From positions 1,239,189 to 1,303,188 of the forward strand of contig BPHJ01000001.1 in assembly GCA_026003475.1 (NCBI GenBank): a stretch of 64,000 nt of DNA, in the 5' to 3' direction. Each line of letters begins with the position of its first letter. The first letter of the stretch is position 1. The stretch is from Candidatus Kapaibacterium sp. Its GTDB lineage: Bacteria > Bacteroidota > Ignavibacteria > Kapaibacteriales > NICIL-2. Below are positions 29,772-39,552 of this stretch, one piece after another. Both the position numbers and the translations under genes were made by a program. The notes beneath the pieces were generated by a model that worked only from the letters and a program-made list of their open reading frames with translations, was not told where the DNA came from and searched no databases.

Positions 29772-30901
29772 TCGAAACACTTGTCATCTGTTCGATCGTC
29801 GTTTACGCTCTCCGAACCTTTGTGATGGTGTGGGGATCGTGGCGGGAGCGTCAGCTCGGCAAGCCATCTGCCAACGACACCGTACCGATGGTGAGTATCG
29901 TCATCCCCGCTCGGAATGAAGAGCAGCGGATCCGCCGCTGCCTTGAATCGCTGCTGAGGCTCGACTACCCCCGAGAGTGCCTCGAAATCATCGTCGTCAA
30001 CGATCGCTCCAGCGACCGAACAGCCGAGATTGTTGCATCCTACCAGGCGCAACTTCCCGTGCTGCGGCTTGTCACTATTGACGCATCCAACGAAGGGAAC
30101 CTACGCGGAAAAGCTGGCGCACTCGATGTCGGCATTGCCACCGCACGCGGAACGATCATACTCTTGACCGACGCCGACTGTGCTGTTCATCCACGCTGGG
30201 TACGCGCACACGTTGCTCAGTACCGCGATGGCATGGTCGCCATGGTCTGTGCGTACACCCTCATCGCCGGAACAGACGCCTTCGCCCGCTATCAAGCAGT
30301 CGAGTGGAATACCACACACACCATGGCAAGTGCTGGTGTCTTCTTCCGGCAATATTTGGGATGCTTCGGCAATAACATGTCCATCCGTCGTGATGTGTAC
30401 GATACCATCGGTGGCTACCGCGCAATTCCGTTTTCGGTCACCGAGGATTTAGCATTGTTACAGGCAGTTGGTAAGTATGGGCACACGATACGCTACCTCT
30501 GCTCTGCAGAATCGAGCGTTGAAACCGAGCCATGCCAAACGATTCGGGAATACATTCGCCAACATCAACGCTGGGTTCACGGCGGACGACAACTCGGATG
30601 GCGCGCGTACGTGTTTGTTGCAACAACGTCGCTCTACTGGCTGGGGATTATTGCCTCGCTCTCGGTGCACGCCTGGGGTTGGTTGCTTGCGATACTTGGC
30701 ATGCGCATTCTTGCTGATCTGGCACTCAACATACCACCGCTCCGTATCCTGGGGCGAGCGTGGCTCATTCCTGCGGTAGTACCGACAACGCTTGCATTTG
30801 GCGTACTGGAGGTATTGCTCCCACTATTGGCACTTTCGCGTTCGATCCGCTGGAAAGATCAGGTATTCGTTACAGTCCGCTCTTCTCATCGTCGGGGATA
30901 G
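29768..30901 (+). CDS. membrane glycosyltransferase family 2
   Basis: 'VSIVIPARNEEQRIRRCLESLLRLDYPRECLEIIVVNDRSSDRTAEI...TDADC...QHQRWVHGG', C-terminal TMs. Confidence 0.9.
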   Translation: MIETLVICSIVVYALRTFVMVWGSWRERQLGKPSANDTVPMVSIVIPARNEEQRIRRCLESLLRLDYPRECLEIIVVNDRSSDRTAEIVASYQAQLPVLRLVTIDASNEGNLRGKAGALDVGIATARGTIILLTDADCAVHPRWVRAHVAQYRDGMVAMVCAYTLIAGTDAFARYQAVEWNTTHTMASAGVFFRQYLGCFGNNMSIRRDVYDTIGGYRAIPFSVTEDLALLQAVGKYGHTIRYLCSAESSVETEPCQTIREYIRQHQRWVHGGRQLGWRAYVFVATTSLYWLGIIASLSVHAWGWLLAILGMRILADLALNIPPLRILGRAWLIPAVVPTTLAFGVLEVLLPLLALSRSIRWKDQVFVTVRSSHRRG

Positions 30902-30906
30902 CGCTG

Positions 30907-30914
30907 TAAGTTTG
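30907..30914 (+). promoter_or_regulatory. putative -7 box TAAGTTTG
   Basis: 31 nt upstream of MFS ATG 30945. Confidence 0.3.
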
Positions 30915-30944
30915 CGCCGTTTTGCGCAACTGCGGGTAACAGCA

Positions 30945-32189
30945 ATGACCGTTTCGACTGCATCATCACAGCCATTGACGCGGTATCACCTTTTGGTTTT
31001 CCTTGGCTGTTGGCTTGGGGGCATGTTCGACGGCATGGACTCAACACTGATGACCGTCGTGCTGCCGTCTGCAATTGGCGAGTTGACACACTCGACAGCA
31101 GCCAATACCATCGGGCACTATGGATCGCTGGTCGGTTCAGCGTTTCTCTTTGGGTGGATGCTCGGCGGTATTCTGATCGGGATGGTTGGAGACCGGTTGG
31201 GACGTGTTCGTTCGATGATCCTTTCGATCACGCTCTACGCAGTATTCACTGGCCTGGCAGGACTTTCACAGACCTGGTGGCAACTTGCAATTTGCCGGTT
31301 TCTGACTGGCCTCGGCATCGGTGGTGAGTTAGTAAGCATCACGACTTTCTTAGCGGAAGTTTGGCCCGAACGCTCACGCTCGATCGCAATTGGCATACTC
31401 ATCACCTCCTACCAAGCCGGTGTTCTTGTGGCTGGAGCTATCGTCAAGATGTTCCCCCACTGGCGAACCGTTTTTTTGATCGGTGCATTACCAGCGGTGC
31501 TGACGGTGTTTCTGCGTCTGACGCTGCGCGAAAGCGACCGATGGCTGGAAAGTAAGCAACAGAGCAGCGAGGACTACCGGCTTTTGCGGGAACTCTTCCG
31601 CCGGGAGCATCGCCGAAACGTTACCGTTGGTGCTGTTGCCTTCGGCGGTCTTCTGATTGGGTATTGGGCCTCACTGTCCTGGATACCGGCATGGATTCAG
31701 ACATTTTTTACGCCGCCGGCGGGTGCATCCGAACGCGCAATTGCAACGATGTGGCAGGGATTTGCTGCCGTGCTCGGTTGTTCCGCTGCTGGATGGATTT
31801 CCGATCGCATCGGGCGTGTGCCGACCATCGTCATCAGCTACACGGGATGCTTCATGGCATCGGCACTTTTGTTTTTGACCAACGATCGTTTTAGCGATCT
31901 GATCTATGCCGAATCTGCTTTGCTTGGTCTGTTCATCGGCTTAGCACAAGCGATTATGTACATCTACCTGCCGGAGCTTTTCCCAACACGGATTCGCGCC
32001 ACTGCCGTTGGATTTTGCCTCAATGCAGGGCGGCTTTCGACTGCCGTTGCAGTATTGTTTGTGGGGGTCATTGTGCGCATACTCGGAGGCTTTGCCGAAT
32101 CAGCGATTCTATTTGCTCTGGCATACTTGCTCGCGGTACTTGCAGCCTTTTGGGCAGTGGAAACCAAAGGAAAGCCGCTGCCTGCCTGA
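30945..32189 (+). CDS. MFS transporter
   Basis: 12-TM pattern; 'GWMLGGILIGMVGDRLGRVRSMILSI', 'FLTGLGIGGELVSITTFLAEVWPERSRSIAIG', 'LPELFPTRIRATAVGFCLNAGR'. Confidence 0.92.
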   Translation: MTVSTASSQPLTRYHLLVFLGCWLGGMFDGMDSTLMTVVLPSAIGELTHSTAANTIGHYGSLVGSAFLFGWMLGGILIGMVGDRLGRVRSMILSITLYAVFTGLAGLSQTWWQLAICRFLTGLGIGGELVSITTFLAEVWPERSRSIAIGILITSYQAGVLVAGAIVKMFPHWRTVFLIGALPAVLTVFLRLTLRESDRWLESKQQSSEDYRLLRELFRREHRRNVTVGAVAFGGLLIGYWASLSWIPAWIQTFFTPPAGASERAIATMWQGFAAVLGCSAAGWISDRIGRVPTIVISYTGCFMASALLFLTNDRFSDLIYAESALLGLFIGLAQAIMYIYLPELFPTRIRATAVGFCLNAGRLSTAVAVLFVGVIVRILGGFAESAILFALAYLLAVLAAFWAVETKGKPLPA

Positions 32190-32251
32190 AACGACCGACA
32201 GCGGCTCTGTCGTTGTTGCTCGGTGTGGGCTTACCGCCGCACGGTGAACAC

Positions 32252-33655
32252 TCAGAAATTCACCGACTCGCCATACGCCGTTGCTGCCGATTCCATGACA
32301 GCTTCGCTCAAGGTCGGATGTGCATGAATGGTCTTGATGAGTGTGTGTGCTGTCGCATCGAGTGAGCGTGCAACCCCGATTTCCGCAATGAGCTCGGTGA
32401 CATCCGGACCAATCATATGCGCTCCCAAGACTTCACCATACTTGGCATCAATAACCAGTTTGACGAAGCCTTCCGTTTTGCCGATCCCCCATGCTTTGCC
32501 GCTGGCAGTGAAGGGGAACTTGCCAATCTTGACCTGGTAGCCTGCTTCACGTGCCTTTTTCTCGGTCAGCCCAATGCTGGCAATCTGTGGCTGGCAGTAG
32601 GTGCACCCTGGTATGTTGCCGTAGTCGAGCGGATGGACATCCAAACCAGCAATGTTCTCAACGCAGAGAATTCCTTCTGCGGATGCTTTGTGCGCAAGCC
32701 AGGGTGGACCAGCAATATCGCCAATGGCATAGACGCCCTCAACGTTGGTACGCATGTACTGATCAACTTTAATCCAGCCGCGCTCAACCGTGACCCCAAC
32801 GGTCTCCAACCCCAAGTGTTCGATGTTCCCTTGAACTCCAACGGCATTGAGTGCGACGTCGGCACGGAGAGTTTGCTGTTTTCCGTCAGCGCTTTCGACG
32901 ACGACTTCGACCCCGTCGCCGACACTACGTGTACTGACTACTTTGGTTTTGGTCATGATGGTCATGCCCTGCTTTTTGAAGCTGCGTTCCAGCTCGCGGG
33001 CAATCTCCTCGTCTTCGTTCGGGACGAGCGTTGGCATCATCTCGACGATCGTGACCTTTGTGCCAAAGGCATTGTAGAAGTAGGCGAACTCCACACCAAT
33101 TGCTCCCGAACCAATGACCACCATCGTTGAGGGGATACTTGGGGAAAGCATTGCCTCGGTGCTTGTCCACACCCGCTTTCGGTCAACTTCGATTCCGGGA
33201 ATCACCCGCGTCCGCGCTCCGGTAGCAATGATGACATGCTTGGCGGTGATCCGGTCGGTGACATTTCCGTTGGAGTCCGTCACTTCAACCGTTCGCGCAT
33301 CGAGCAATTTGCCACTACCGGCAATGTGCTGCACCTTATACTTTTTGAACAAGAACGCCACGCCATTGTTCATCCGATCGGCAACAGCACGGCTACGAGC
33401 AATGACTTTGTCGAACTCTACCGCAACATTTTCGAGCTTGAATCCATAGTCGCCGGCGTGATCGAGGAACTGTTTGTACTCGGCACTTTTGAGGAGCGCC
33501 TTCGACGGAATGCACCCCCAGTTGAGACAGACGCCACCGAGCCGATCACGCTCGATGCAGATTGTCTTCATTCCCAACTGCGCTGCACGGATGGCTGCAA
33601 CATACCCACCCGGACCAGCACCAACGACAACGACATCAACGCTGTGTGAATTCAT
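32252..33655 (-). CDS. lpdA: dihydrolipoyl dehydrogenase
   Basis: 'GGVCLNWGCIPSKALL', 'VVIGSGAIGVEFAYFYNAFG', 'HAHPTLSEAVMESA'. Confidence 0.96.
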   Translation of the reverse strand: MNSHSVDVVVVGAGPGGYVAAIRAAQLGMKTICIERDRLGGVCLNWGCIPSKALLKSAEYKQFLDHAGDYGFKLENVAVEFDKVIARSRAVADRMNNGVAFLFKKYKVQHIAGSGKLLDARTVEVTDSNGNVTDRITAKHVIIATGARTRVIPGIEVDRKRVWTSTEAMLSPSIPSTMVVIGSGAIGVEFAYFYNAFGTKVTIVEMMPTLVPNEDEEIARELERSFKKQGMTIMTKTKVVSTRSVGDGVEVVVESADGKQQTLRADVALNAVGVQGNIEHLGLETVGVTVERGWIKVDQYMRTNVEGVYAIGDIAGPPWLAHKASAEGILCVENIAGLDVHPLDYGNIPGCTYCQPQIASIGLTEKKAREAGYQVKIGKFPFTASGKAWGIGKTEGFVKLVIDAKYGEVLGAHMIGPDVTELIAEIGVARSLDATAHTLIKTIHAHPTLSEAVMESAATAYGESVNF

Positions 33656-33685
33656 CGTGTTTGTACACAAATGTGAGACAATAGG

Positions 33686-34954
33686 TCAGTTGCTCTCGGC
33701 GGCCAGCTCGCGATGGAGCGCTTCGGTCACCAGCCGTGCTGCATCCTCGAACGTTTCGGCCAGGAGGAAATCCAGGTGGCTTGCTCGAAGGATCTCGAGC
33801 GCTTCCTTGGCGTTGGTCCCTTCCAAGCGAACGATGACCGGCACACGGACTTCCACTTGCTGGAGCGCTTGCACGATTCCATTGGCGACACGATCACAGC
33901 GGACAATGCCTCCAAAAATGTTGACCAGGACAGCACGCACATCCGGATCGCTCATCATGATCCGAAATCCATTTGCGATGCGTTCAACATTTGCACCACC
34001 GCCAACGTCGAGGAAATTCGCAGGCTTCCCTCCAGCAAGCTGGATAATATCCATCGTCGCCATTGCAAGCCCAGCGCCGTTGACCATGCATCCAACATTG
34101 CCATCAAGCTTGACGTAGCTTAGGTGGTACTTTGCAGCTTCACGCTCGAGCGGATCTTCTTCATCGGTGTCGACAAGATCGAGATAGTCTGGATGACGGA
34201 AGAGTGCGTTATCGTCAAAATTCACTTTCGCATCGAGTGCAACGAACCGATCGTCGCTGGTCAGGATCAGCGGATTGATTTCGAGCAGTGAGCAATCGAG
34301 CTCCTCGTAGGCGCGGTAGAGCTTTTCGACAAAGTCCATGAAACTCGCAAAAGCAGCACCCTGCAAACCGAGTCCGAAAGCCAACCGCCGCCGCAGGTAT
34401 GGTTGGCACCCCACGACGGGATCAATATGCACCTGAAGAATTTTTTCTGGACTTTCTTCAGCAACGCGCTCGATATCAACGCCGCCTTCGGTGCTCACCA
34501 TGATGACGTTCTGCGAGCGGCTCCGGTCGAGCAAGATCGAGCAGTAGTACTCCTTCTTGATTGCAGCACCTTCTTCGATGAGCAACCGGCGGACGATTTT
34601 GCCCTGCGGTCCAGTTTGGTGGGTAACGAGCTTGCCGCCAATCATCTGCCGAGCAGCAAGGTATGCCTTGTGGGCAATGTTACCGTATTCATCAGGCCGA
34701 ATCACGACGACACCGCGCAGCTCCTTCCCAAACAGCAGTCGGGGGGTATTAGTCGTCGGGTCGTAGATGATTCCTTTTCCTCGTCCGCCGGCATGGATTT
34801 GGGCTTTGACGACAATTGTGCTGATCCCGCGTGCTTCGAAGTGATGGTAGGCAACCACGCCAGCATCTTCTGCGCTGAATACAGGCTTGCCATCGAGCAC
34901 CGGAACATCGAATTGTCGTAACAGGTGCTTGGCTTGGTATTCGTGAATGTTCAT
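33686..34954 (-). CDS. sucC: succinate--CoA ligase (ADP-forming) subunit beta
   Basis: 'MNIHEYQAKHLLRQFDVPV', 'KAQIHAGGRGKG', 'VNIFGGIVRCDRVANGI'. Confidence 0.95.
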   Translation of the reverse strand: MNIHEYQAKHLLRQFDVPVLDGKPVFSAEDAGVVAYHHFEARGISTIVVKAQIHAGGRGKGIIYDPTTNTPRLLFGKELRGVVVIRPDEYGNIAHKAYLAARQMIGGKLVTHQTGPQGKIVRRLLIEEGAAIKKEYYCSILLDRSRSQNVIMVSTEGGVDIERVAEESPEKILQVHIDPVVGCQPYLRRRLAFGLGLQGAAFASFMDFVEKLYRAYEELDCSLLEINPLILTSDDRFVALDAKVNFDDNALFRHPDYLDLVDTDEEDPLEREAAKYHLSYVKLDGNVGCMVNGAGLAMATMDIIQLAGGKPANFLDVGGGANVERIANGFRIMMSDPDVRAVLVNIFGGIVRCDRVANGIVQALQQVEVRVPVIVRLEGTNAKEALEILRASHLDFLLAETFEDAARLVTEALHRELAAESN

Positions 34955-35048
34955 TGCATCTGCACAATGGTGTGACAATCACCCGAAAAAGCATTCGAGG
35001 CACCACTCAATGCCGAACTTTGCAGTTGAGCGGAGCAACAAACGGCTG

Positions 35049-35056
35049 CAAAACTA
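35049..35056 (-). promoter_or_regulatory. putative -7 box TAGTTTTG upstream of sucC
   Basis: CAAAACTA on + strand, embedded in a 14-mer shared with the bacilliredoxin upstream region. Confidence 0.25.
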
Positions 35057-35118
35057 CGGCATGTAACCGTGGCAGCATGCTCCACCTGCAATGTACCACC
35101 GTGCTAAAGCGACCGACC

Positions 35119-36054
35119 ATGCGCTATGTTCTCGTGTATGGCACTCTCACAGTCGGAGCAATTATTTGGCTCACCATTCGACCGTTGTGGAGCGGGCGTG
35201 ATGCATCGCTCGGTAGTGCGTCGCGGCCGATTCAACTAATGCTCACCCCATCCGTTGAGAACCAAAAAGTCACCACCAGTGCCGATTCACTTGTCAGCTT
35301 TCTCCATCGAGCAACCGGTCTCTACTTCACCGCAGCGGTTCCTTCCAGCTACATTGTTGTGGTCGAATCGTTCGGAAGCGGTGGCGTGGACATGGCAATT
35401 ACCAACACCTTCAGCTACGTGCTCGCTCACGAAAAGTACGGGGCCGAAGCTGCAATGATGGTCGTGCGACGGGGTGGCGAAACCCACTACCGCGGGCAAA
35501 TCATCACCCACGTCGAAAGTGGCATCTCCCGGCTGGAGGATCTCAATGGTAAACGTTTTGCATACGTGGATGCAGCATCCACTTCGGGCTACATTCTGCC
35601 GAAAGCTCTGCTCGAGAGCACGGGTATCAAACTTGGCCAGGTTCTCTTTGCCGGGCGTCACGATAACGTGGTGACAATGGTCTACCAACGCCAAGTTGAT
35701 GCAGGAGCGACGTACTATTCCCCACCGGACCCCCACACAGGCGAAGTGCTCGACGCACGGGCGCGCGTGCGCGCACAATACCCCGACGTTCTCGAGAAAG
35801 TGCGTATTCTTGCGCTCACCGAGCCGATCCCGAACGATCCGATCATCTTTCGGCGTGGATTTCCTGCCGAACTACGCGATACCATTGTCCGAGCGCTGAT
35901 GCAATTCCAGCGCACACCAACCGGCAGACAGATTCTCTACGATGCCTACAGCATCGAGGGCCTTGCCCCAGCAACCGATCGCGACTACGACCAGCTCCGT
36001 ACATTGATTCGTAATTTTGGCGGGGACCTCAAGGCTCTCCTCCAGCGGCGATAG
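35119..36054 (+). CDS. PhnD-like periplasmic substrate-binding protein (phosphate/phosphite/phosphonate family)
   Basis: 'VDMAITNTFSYVLAHEKYG', 'SRLEDLNGKRFAYVDAASTSGYILPKALLESTGI', 'PNDPIIFRRGFPAELRDTIVRALMQF'. Confidence 0.85.
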   Translation: MRYVLVYGTLTVGAIIWLTIRPLWSGRDASLGSASRPIQLMLTPSVENQKVTTSADSLVSFLHRATGLYFTAAVPSSYIVVVESFGSGGVDMAITNTFSYVLAHEKYGAEAAMMVVRRGGETHYRGQIITHVESGISRLEDLNGKRFAYVDAASTSGYILPKALLESTGIKLGQVLFAGRHDNVVTMVYQRQVDAGATYYSPPDPHTGEVLDARARVRAQYPDVLEKVRILALTEPIPNDPIIFRRGFPAELRDTIVRALMQFQRTPTGRQILYDAYSIEGLAPATDRDYDQLRTLIRNFGGDLKALLQRR

Positions 36055-36076
36055 TTTTCATCACCAGGAGTTGTGG

Positions 36077-36676
36077 ATGTATCACCTGACCCACTTGACC
36101 ATCTCCGAGCTGGAGCAGCTCCTGCGAGACAAGATGGATCCGGTCGAACTCAATAAGGTCGTTAGTGCCTACGAAATGGCAGAGAGCGTCCACGAGGGAC
36201 AAGTGCGCCGCGATGGATCACCGTACTTTTTTCACTGCTCTCGGGTGTGCAAGCTGCTCATCGAGGAACTCGGTATCACCGATCCCGACGTCCTCTGTGC
36301 TGCGCTCCTTCACGACGTTCTCGAGGATTCCGACGAAATCACCCGCGACATCATCGCCTACAACTTCGGTGAGTACTGCGCCTACATCGTCGAGACGCTC
36401 ACCAAAGACCTCCGCCGGCAAGAACTCGATCACGACGCTGTGGACCTGGAACACGTCGAGCGTCTCAAGCATGCCAGCGATGATTGTCTGATCATTCGCC
36501 TTGCCGCACGGTTGGACAACTTCCGCTGTCTGCAATTTGACCTCAAACGGAATCCTCTCCGCTACATCGCCGAAACGATGGAACGCTACATTCCACTGGC
36601 GGAAGCTCGCCAGAATCCTCACCTCCAGTACCTGGCTGCCGAGCTGCGTAAGGAGCAAAACAAGTTCTTGGGCTAA
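36077..36676 (+). CDS. HD domain protein (RelA/SpoT hydrolase-domain-like, stand-alone)
   Basis: 'HEGQVRRDGSPYFFHCSRVCKLL', 'CAALLHDVLEDSD', 'IIRLAARLDNFRCLQ'. Confidence 0.85.
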   Translation: MYHLTHLTISELEQLLRDKMDPVELNKVVSAYEMAESVHEGQVRRDGSPYFFHCSRVCKLLIEELGITDPDVLCAALLHDVLEDSDEITRDIIAYNFGEYCAYIVETLTKDLRRQELDHDAVDLEHVERLKHASDDCLIIRLAARLDNFRCLQFDLKRNPLRYIAETMERYIPLAEARQNPHLQYLAAELRKEQNKFLG

Positions 36677-36730
36677 TACGAACGCCAACCACTGGATAAT
36701 TTTGTGCCCTCTACTTGCCACTACGTTCGC

Positions 36731-37534
36731 ATGACAATAGCACCCATTTCGCTTGACCATCTCGAACATGTTGCCATCACTGCTGCTCGAGTAGCCGGCG
36801 CATTACTGCGAAATAATTTCGACCAAACAAAACAACTGCGCTACAAAGAAGGTGTCCACAACATTGTCACCGATTCCGACCTTGCTGCAGAGCAGCGCAT
36901 TCTCGGGACTATCCGGTCTGCATTCCCCACGCATGCGGTCCTTGCCGAAGAAGCTGGCTCGCAGAGCGCATCCTCTCCCTACCGCTGGATCGTTGACCCA
37001 CTCGATGGAACGGTCAACTTTGCCCATGGCGTACCGATTTTCTCGGTGAGCATCGCCGTCGAATTCGAAGGAGCCGTTGTCGTTGGAGTCGTCTATCATC
37101 CGATGCTCGATGAATTGTTCTCTGCGCGTCGTGGGCAGGGAGCATTCCTCAATGGCAAGCGGTTGGAAGTCTCCTCATGCGCAGAGCTTGCCGATGCGTT
37201 TTTGGTGACAGGCTTCCCGTACAACATTGCCTCCTTCCCGGAGTACAGCGAAGAACATTTTGCTGCGCTCGTTCGGCGGGGCATTCCTATTCGCAGGCTT
37301 GGATCGGCAGCGCTGGACTTAGCCTATGTTGCTGCAGGACGATTCGATGGTTTTTGGGAAGTAGGCTTACACCCGTGGGATATTGCCGCGGGCACGCTGC
37401 TCATCACGGAAGCGGGGGGAACCGTCAGCGCCTACGATGGCTCCCCACACACCCTCGATACCCGCACGATTGTAGCGTCAAACGGGAGAATTCATCGCCA
37501 ATTAGTCGAATTCTTGACCCAGCATCAGCGATGA
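36731..37534 (+). CDS. inositol monophosphatase family protein
   Basis: 'VTDSDLAAEQRI', 'EEAGSQ', 'RWIVDPLDGTVNFAHGVPIFSVSIAVE', 'LHPWDIAAGTLLITEAGG'. Confidence 0.95.
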   Translation: MTIAPISLDHLEHVAITAARVAGALLRNNFDQTKQLRYKEGVHNIVTDSDLAAEQRILGTIRSAFPTHAVLAEEAGSQSASSPYRWIVDPLDGTVNFAHGVPIFSVSIAVEFEGAVVVGVVYHPMLDELFSARRGQGAFLNGKRLEVSSCAELADAFLVTGFPYNIASFPEYSEEHFAALVRRGIPIRRLGSAALDLAYVAAGRFDGFWEVGLHPWDIAAGTLLITEAGGTVSAYDGSPHTLDTRTIVASNGRIHRQLVEFLTQHQR

Positions 37535-38376
37535 AATGCACCGTTGCGTACATGTCTGGAGCAGGAAACCTCTTCACCATCACCAATGCTGCGGAAGTAT
37601 CTCCCGAGAATGCAACGCGCCTTGCACCATTCCTCTGCGATGCCCGCGCAACGATCGGCCAGCGAACCGATGGCCTGCTCATCGTGGCACCGGACGAGCA
37701 GGGTATTACCGTGCACTTTTTCAACCCCGACGGGTCAACAGGCATGATGTGCGGTAATGGTGCCCGATGTGCTGTTCGGTTTGCGCTCGATAGTGACATT
37801 GTCCCACCCTCGCCGACGCTCCGTTTGAACATGGCAGGGACCAGCTACCGCGCACTACTCGACGGCGATCACATTACTGTCATTTTTCCACCGCCGCAGA
37901 CACTAACCGATCCGCTGACACTTACCGTCAGTGGTCACCCGCTCACCTGCGCTTACGTGGACGTTGGCTCCGACCACGTAGTCATCAGCCAGCACGAGCT
38001 GGAGCAGTGGTGCGCAGCCACGGGATCGCCCTGCGCCGTTACTGAAGTTGCTCCGCGCATTCGCTGGCATTCGGCTTTTCCACGTGGGTGCAACGTGAAT
38101 CTCTACCACGTTCACCCCGACGCTGTTGAGCTTACGACCTACGAACGCGGCGTCGAGGCAATAACCGGTGCATGTGGGACGGGAGCCTTGGCAACGGCAG
38201 TTGTGCTCTGGCGCCGCCGAGAGTACCCAGCACAGACTATCCCCATCCTGCCGCCAAGTGGACGAATGCTCCAGGTGCACATCCACACGGAGGGAAAGAC
38301 CATCGCAGCATTGGCGCTCGGCGGACCAGCAGAGTTTATTGCACACGCAACCGTCGAACTACCCCTTCAAGGATAA
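37531..38376 (+). CDS. dapF: diaminopimelate epimerase
   Basis: 'SGAGNLFTI', 'NPDGSTGMMCGNGARCAVRF', 'ERGVEAITGACGTGALATAV'. Confidence 0.94.
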   Translation: MKCTVAYMSGAGNLFTITNAAEVSPENATRLAPFLCDARATIGQRTDGLLIVAPDEQGITVHFFNPDGSTGMMCGNGARCAVRFALDSDIVPPSPTLRLNMAGTSYRALLDGDHITVIFPPPQTLTDPLTLTVSGHPLTCAYVDVGSDHVVISQHELEQWCAATGSPCAVTEVAPRIRWHSAFPRGCNVNLYHVHPDAVELTTYERGVEAITGACGTGALATAVVLWRRREYPAQTIPILPPSGRMLQVHIHTEGKTIAALALGGPAEFIAHATVELPLQG

Positions 38377-39552
38377 ATGGAACTGCAGCATTGGCTCACA
38401 GCTGCACGAGAACATTCCGAGCAGATCATCGCCTATCGTCGGCACTTGCACCAGCACCCCGAGCTATCGTTTGCCGAGCATCGAACGCACGATTTTATTT
38501 CGTCTGTGCTTCAGCGCGCAGGTATTACGCCGCACACGGTTGCACAAACTGGCGTCGTAGCGACAATCGGCACGGGTGAGCGGAGCGTTGCAATTCGCGC
38601 TGATATTGACGCACTTCCTATCACAGAACGCACCGGACTTCCCTTTGCGTCGGAATGCGATGGCGTCATGCACGCATGCGGTCATGATTGCCACACAGCA
38701 ATGTTGCTCGGCGCAGCGCTCATGCTCAAGCAACACGAGCACATGCTTCCTGGACGTGTGCTGTTGATCTTCCAGCCTGGTGAGGAAAAATCCCCTGGCG
38801 GTGCATCGCTTGTCATTGCTGATGGCGTGCTCGATCGGTATCACCCTGAGGCGATCTTTGGGCAGCATCTCTATCCGGACGCACCAACGGGCACTATCGA
38901 ACTAACCAGCGGTCCCATCATGGCAAGTGCTGACGAGCTGTATTGGACCTTGCACGGGAAAGGCTCGCACGCAGCCCAACCCCACAAAGGCTCTAACCCG
39001 ATACGCGCTGCAGCAGAACTGATCGTGCATTTGGAAGGCATTGTTCAACAACGGCGGGATCCACTCCATCCAGCAGTGCTTGCCGTTACTGCTATCGAAG
39101 GAGGAACAGCAACCAATGTCGTCCCCGATTGTGTCCGACTCAAAGGGACGCTCCGCAGCTTCGATGACCAGTGGCGACGGCAAATGTGGAACCGCATTGA
39201 GGCACACAGTAGAGTACTCGCAAGCCTTCACGACGTCGAATGCACGGTCGAAATCGTCACTGGCTATCCACCACTGGTCAACAACCCTGAGGCAACCAAC
39301 CATGCTCGCGCTGTAGCACAACAGCTCGTTGGCACTGACCATGTCCGAACCTTCGAACCGAAGATGTGGGCAGAAGACTTCGCCTTCTATGCTGAGCGCA
39401 TCCCGGCAGCATTCTGGATGCTCGGTTGCCGACCGCCGGAGCGCTCAACAATGCCTGGGCTCCACTCGCCGCTGTTCAATCCCGATGAAGATGCACTCCC
39501 GATTGGCGCAGCTATGCTGGCTGCTGTTGCGACTGCGTGGCTGGCACGTTAG
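38377..39552 (+). CDS. M20 family amidohydrolase
   Basis: 'RRHLHQHPELSFAEHRT', 'ADIDALPITERTGLPFAS', 'MHACGHDCHTAMLLGAA', 'HAAQPHKGSNPI'. Confidence 0.95.
   Translation: MELQHWLTAAREHSEQIIAYRRHLHQHPELSFAEHRTHDFISSVLQRAGITPHTVAQTGVVATIGTGERSVAIRADIDALPITERTGLPFASECDGVMHACGHDCHTAMLLGAALMLKQHEHMLPGRVLLIFQPGEEKSPGGASLVIADGVLDRYHPEAIFGQHLYPDAPTGTIELTSGPIMASADELYWTLHGKGSHAAQPHKGSNPIRAAAELIVHLEGIVQQRRDPLHPAVLAVTAIEGGTATNVVPDCVRLKGTLRSFDDQWRRQMWNRIEAHSRVLASLHDVECTVEIVTGYPPLVNNPEATNHARAVAQQLVGTDHVRTFEPKMWAEDFAFYAERIPAAFWMLGCRPPERSTMPGLHSPLFNPDEDALPIGAAMLAAVATAWLAR

Noticed and set aside
32190-32250. Possible bidirectional terminator between MFS transporter and lpdA (CGACAG-CGGCT-CTGTCG)
   Set aside because: Six-bp stem without a clear U-tract; not strong enough to report
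37177-37530. N-terminal 118 aa of the 399-aa ORF ending at 38376
   Set aside because: This part overlaps the inositol monophosphatase gene in another frame; dapF starts at ATG 37531 (ATGA overlap), so it is not a fusion
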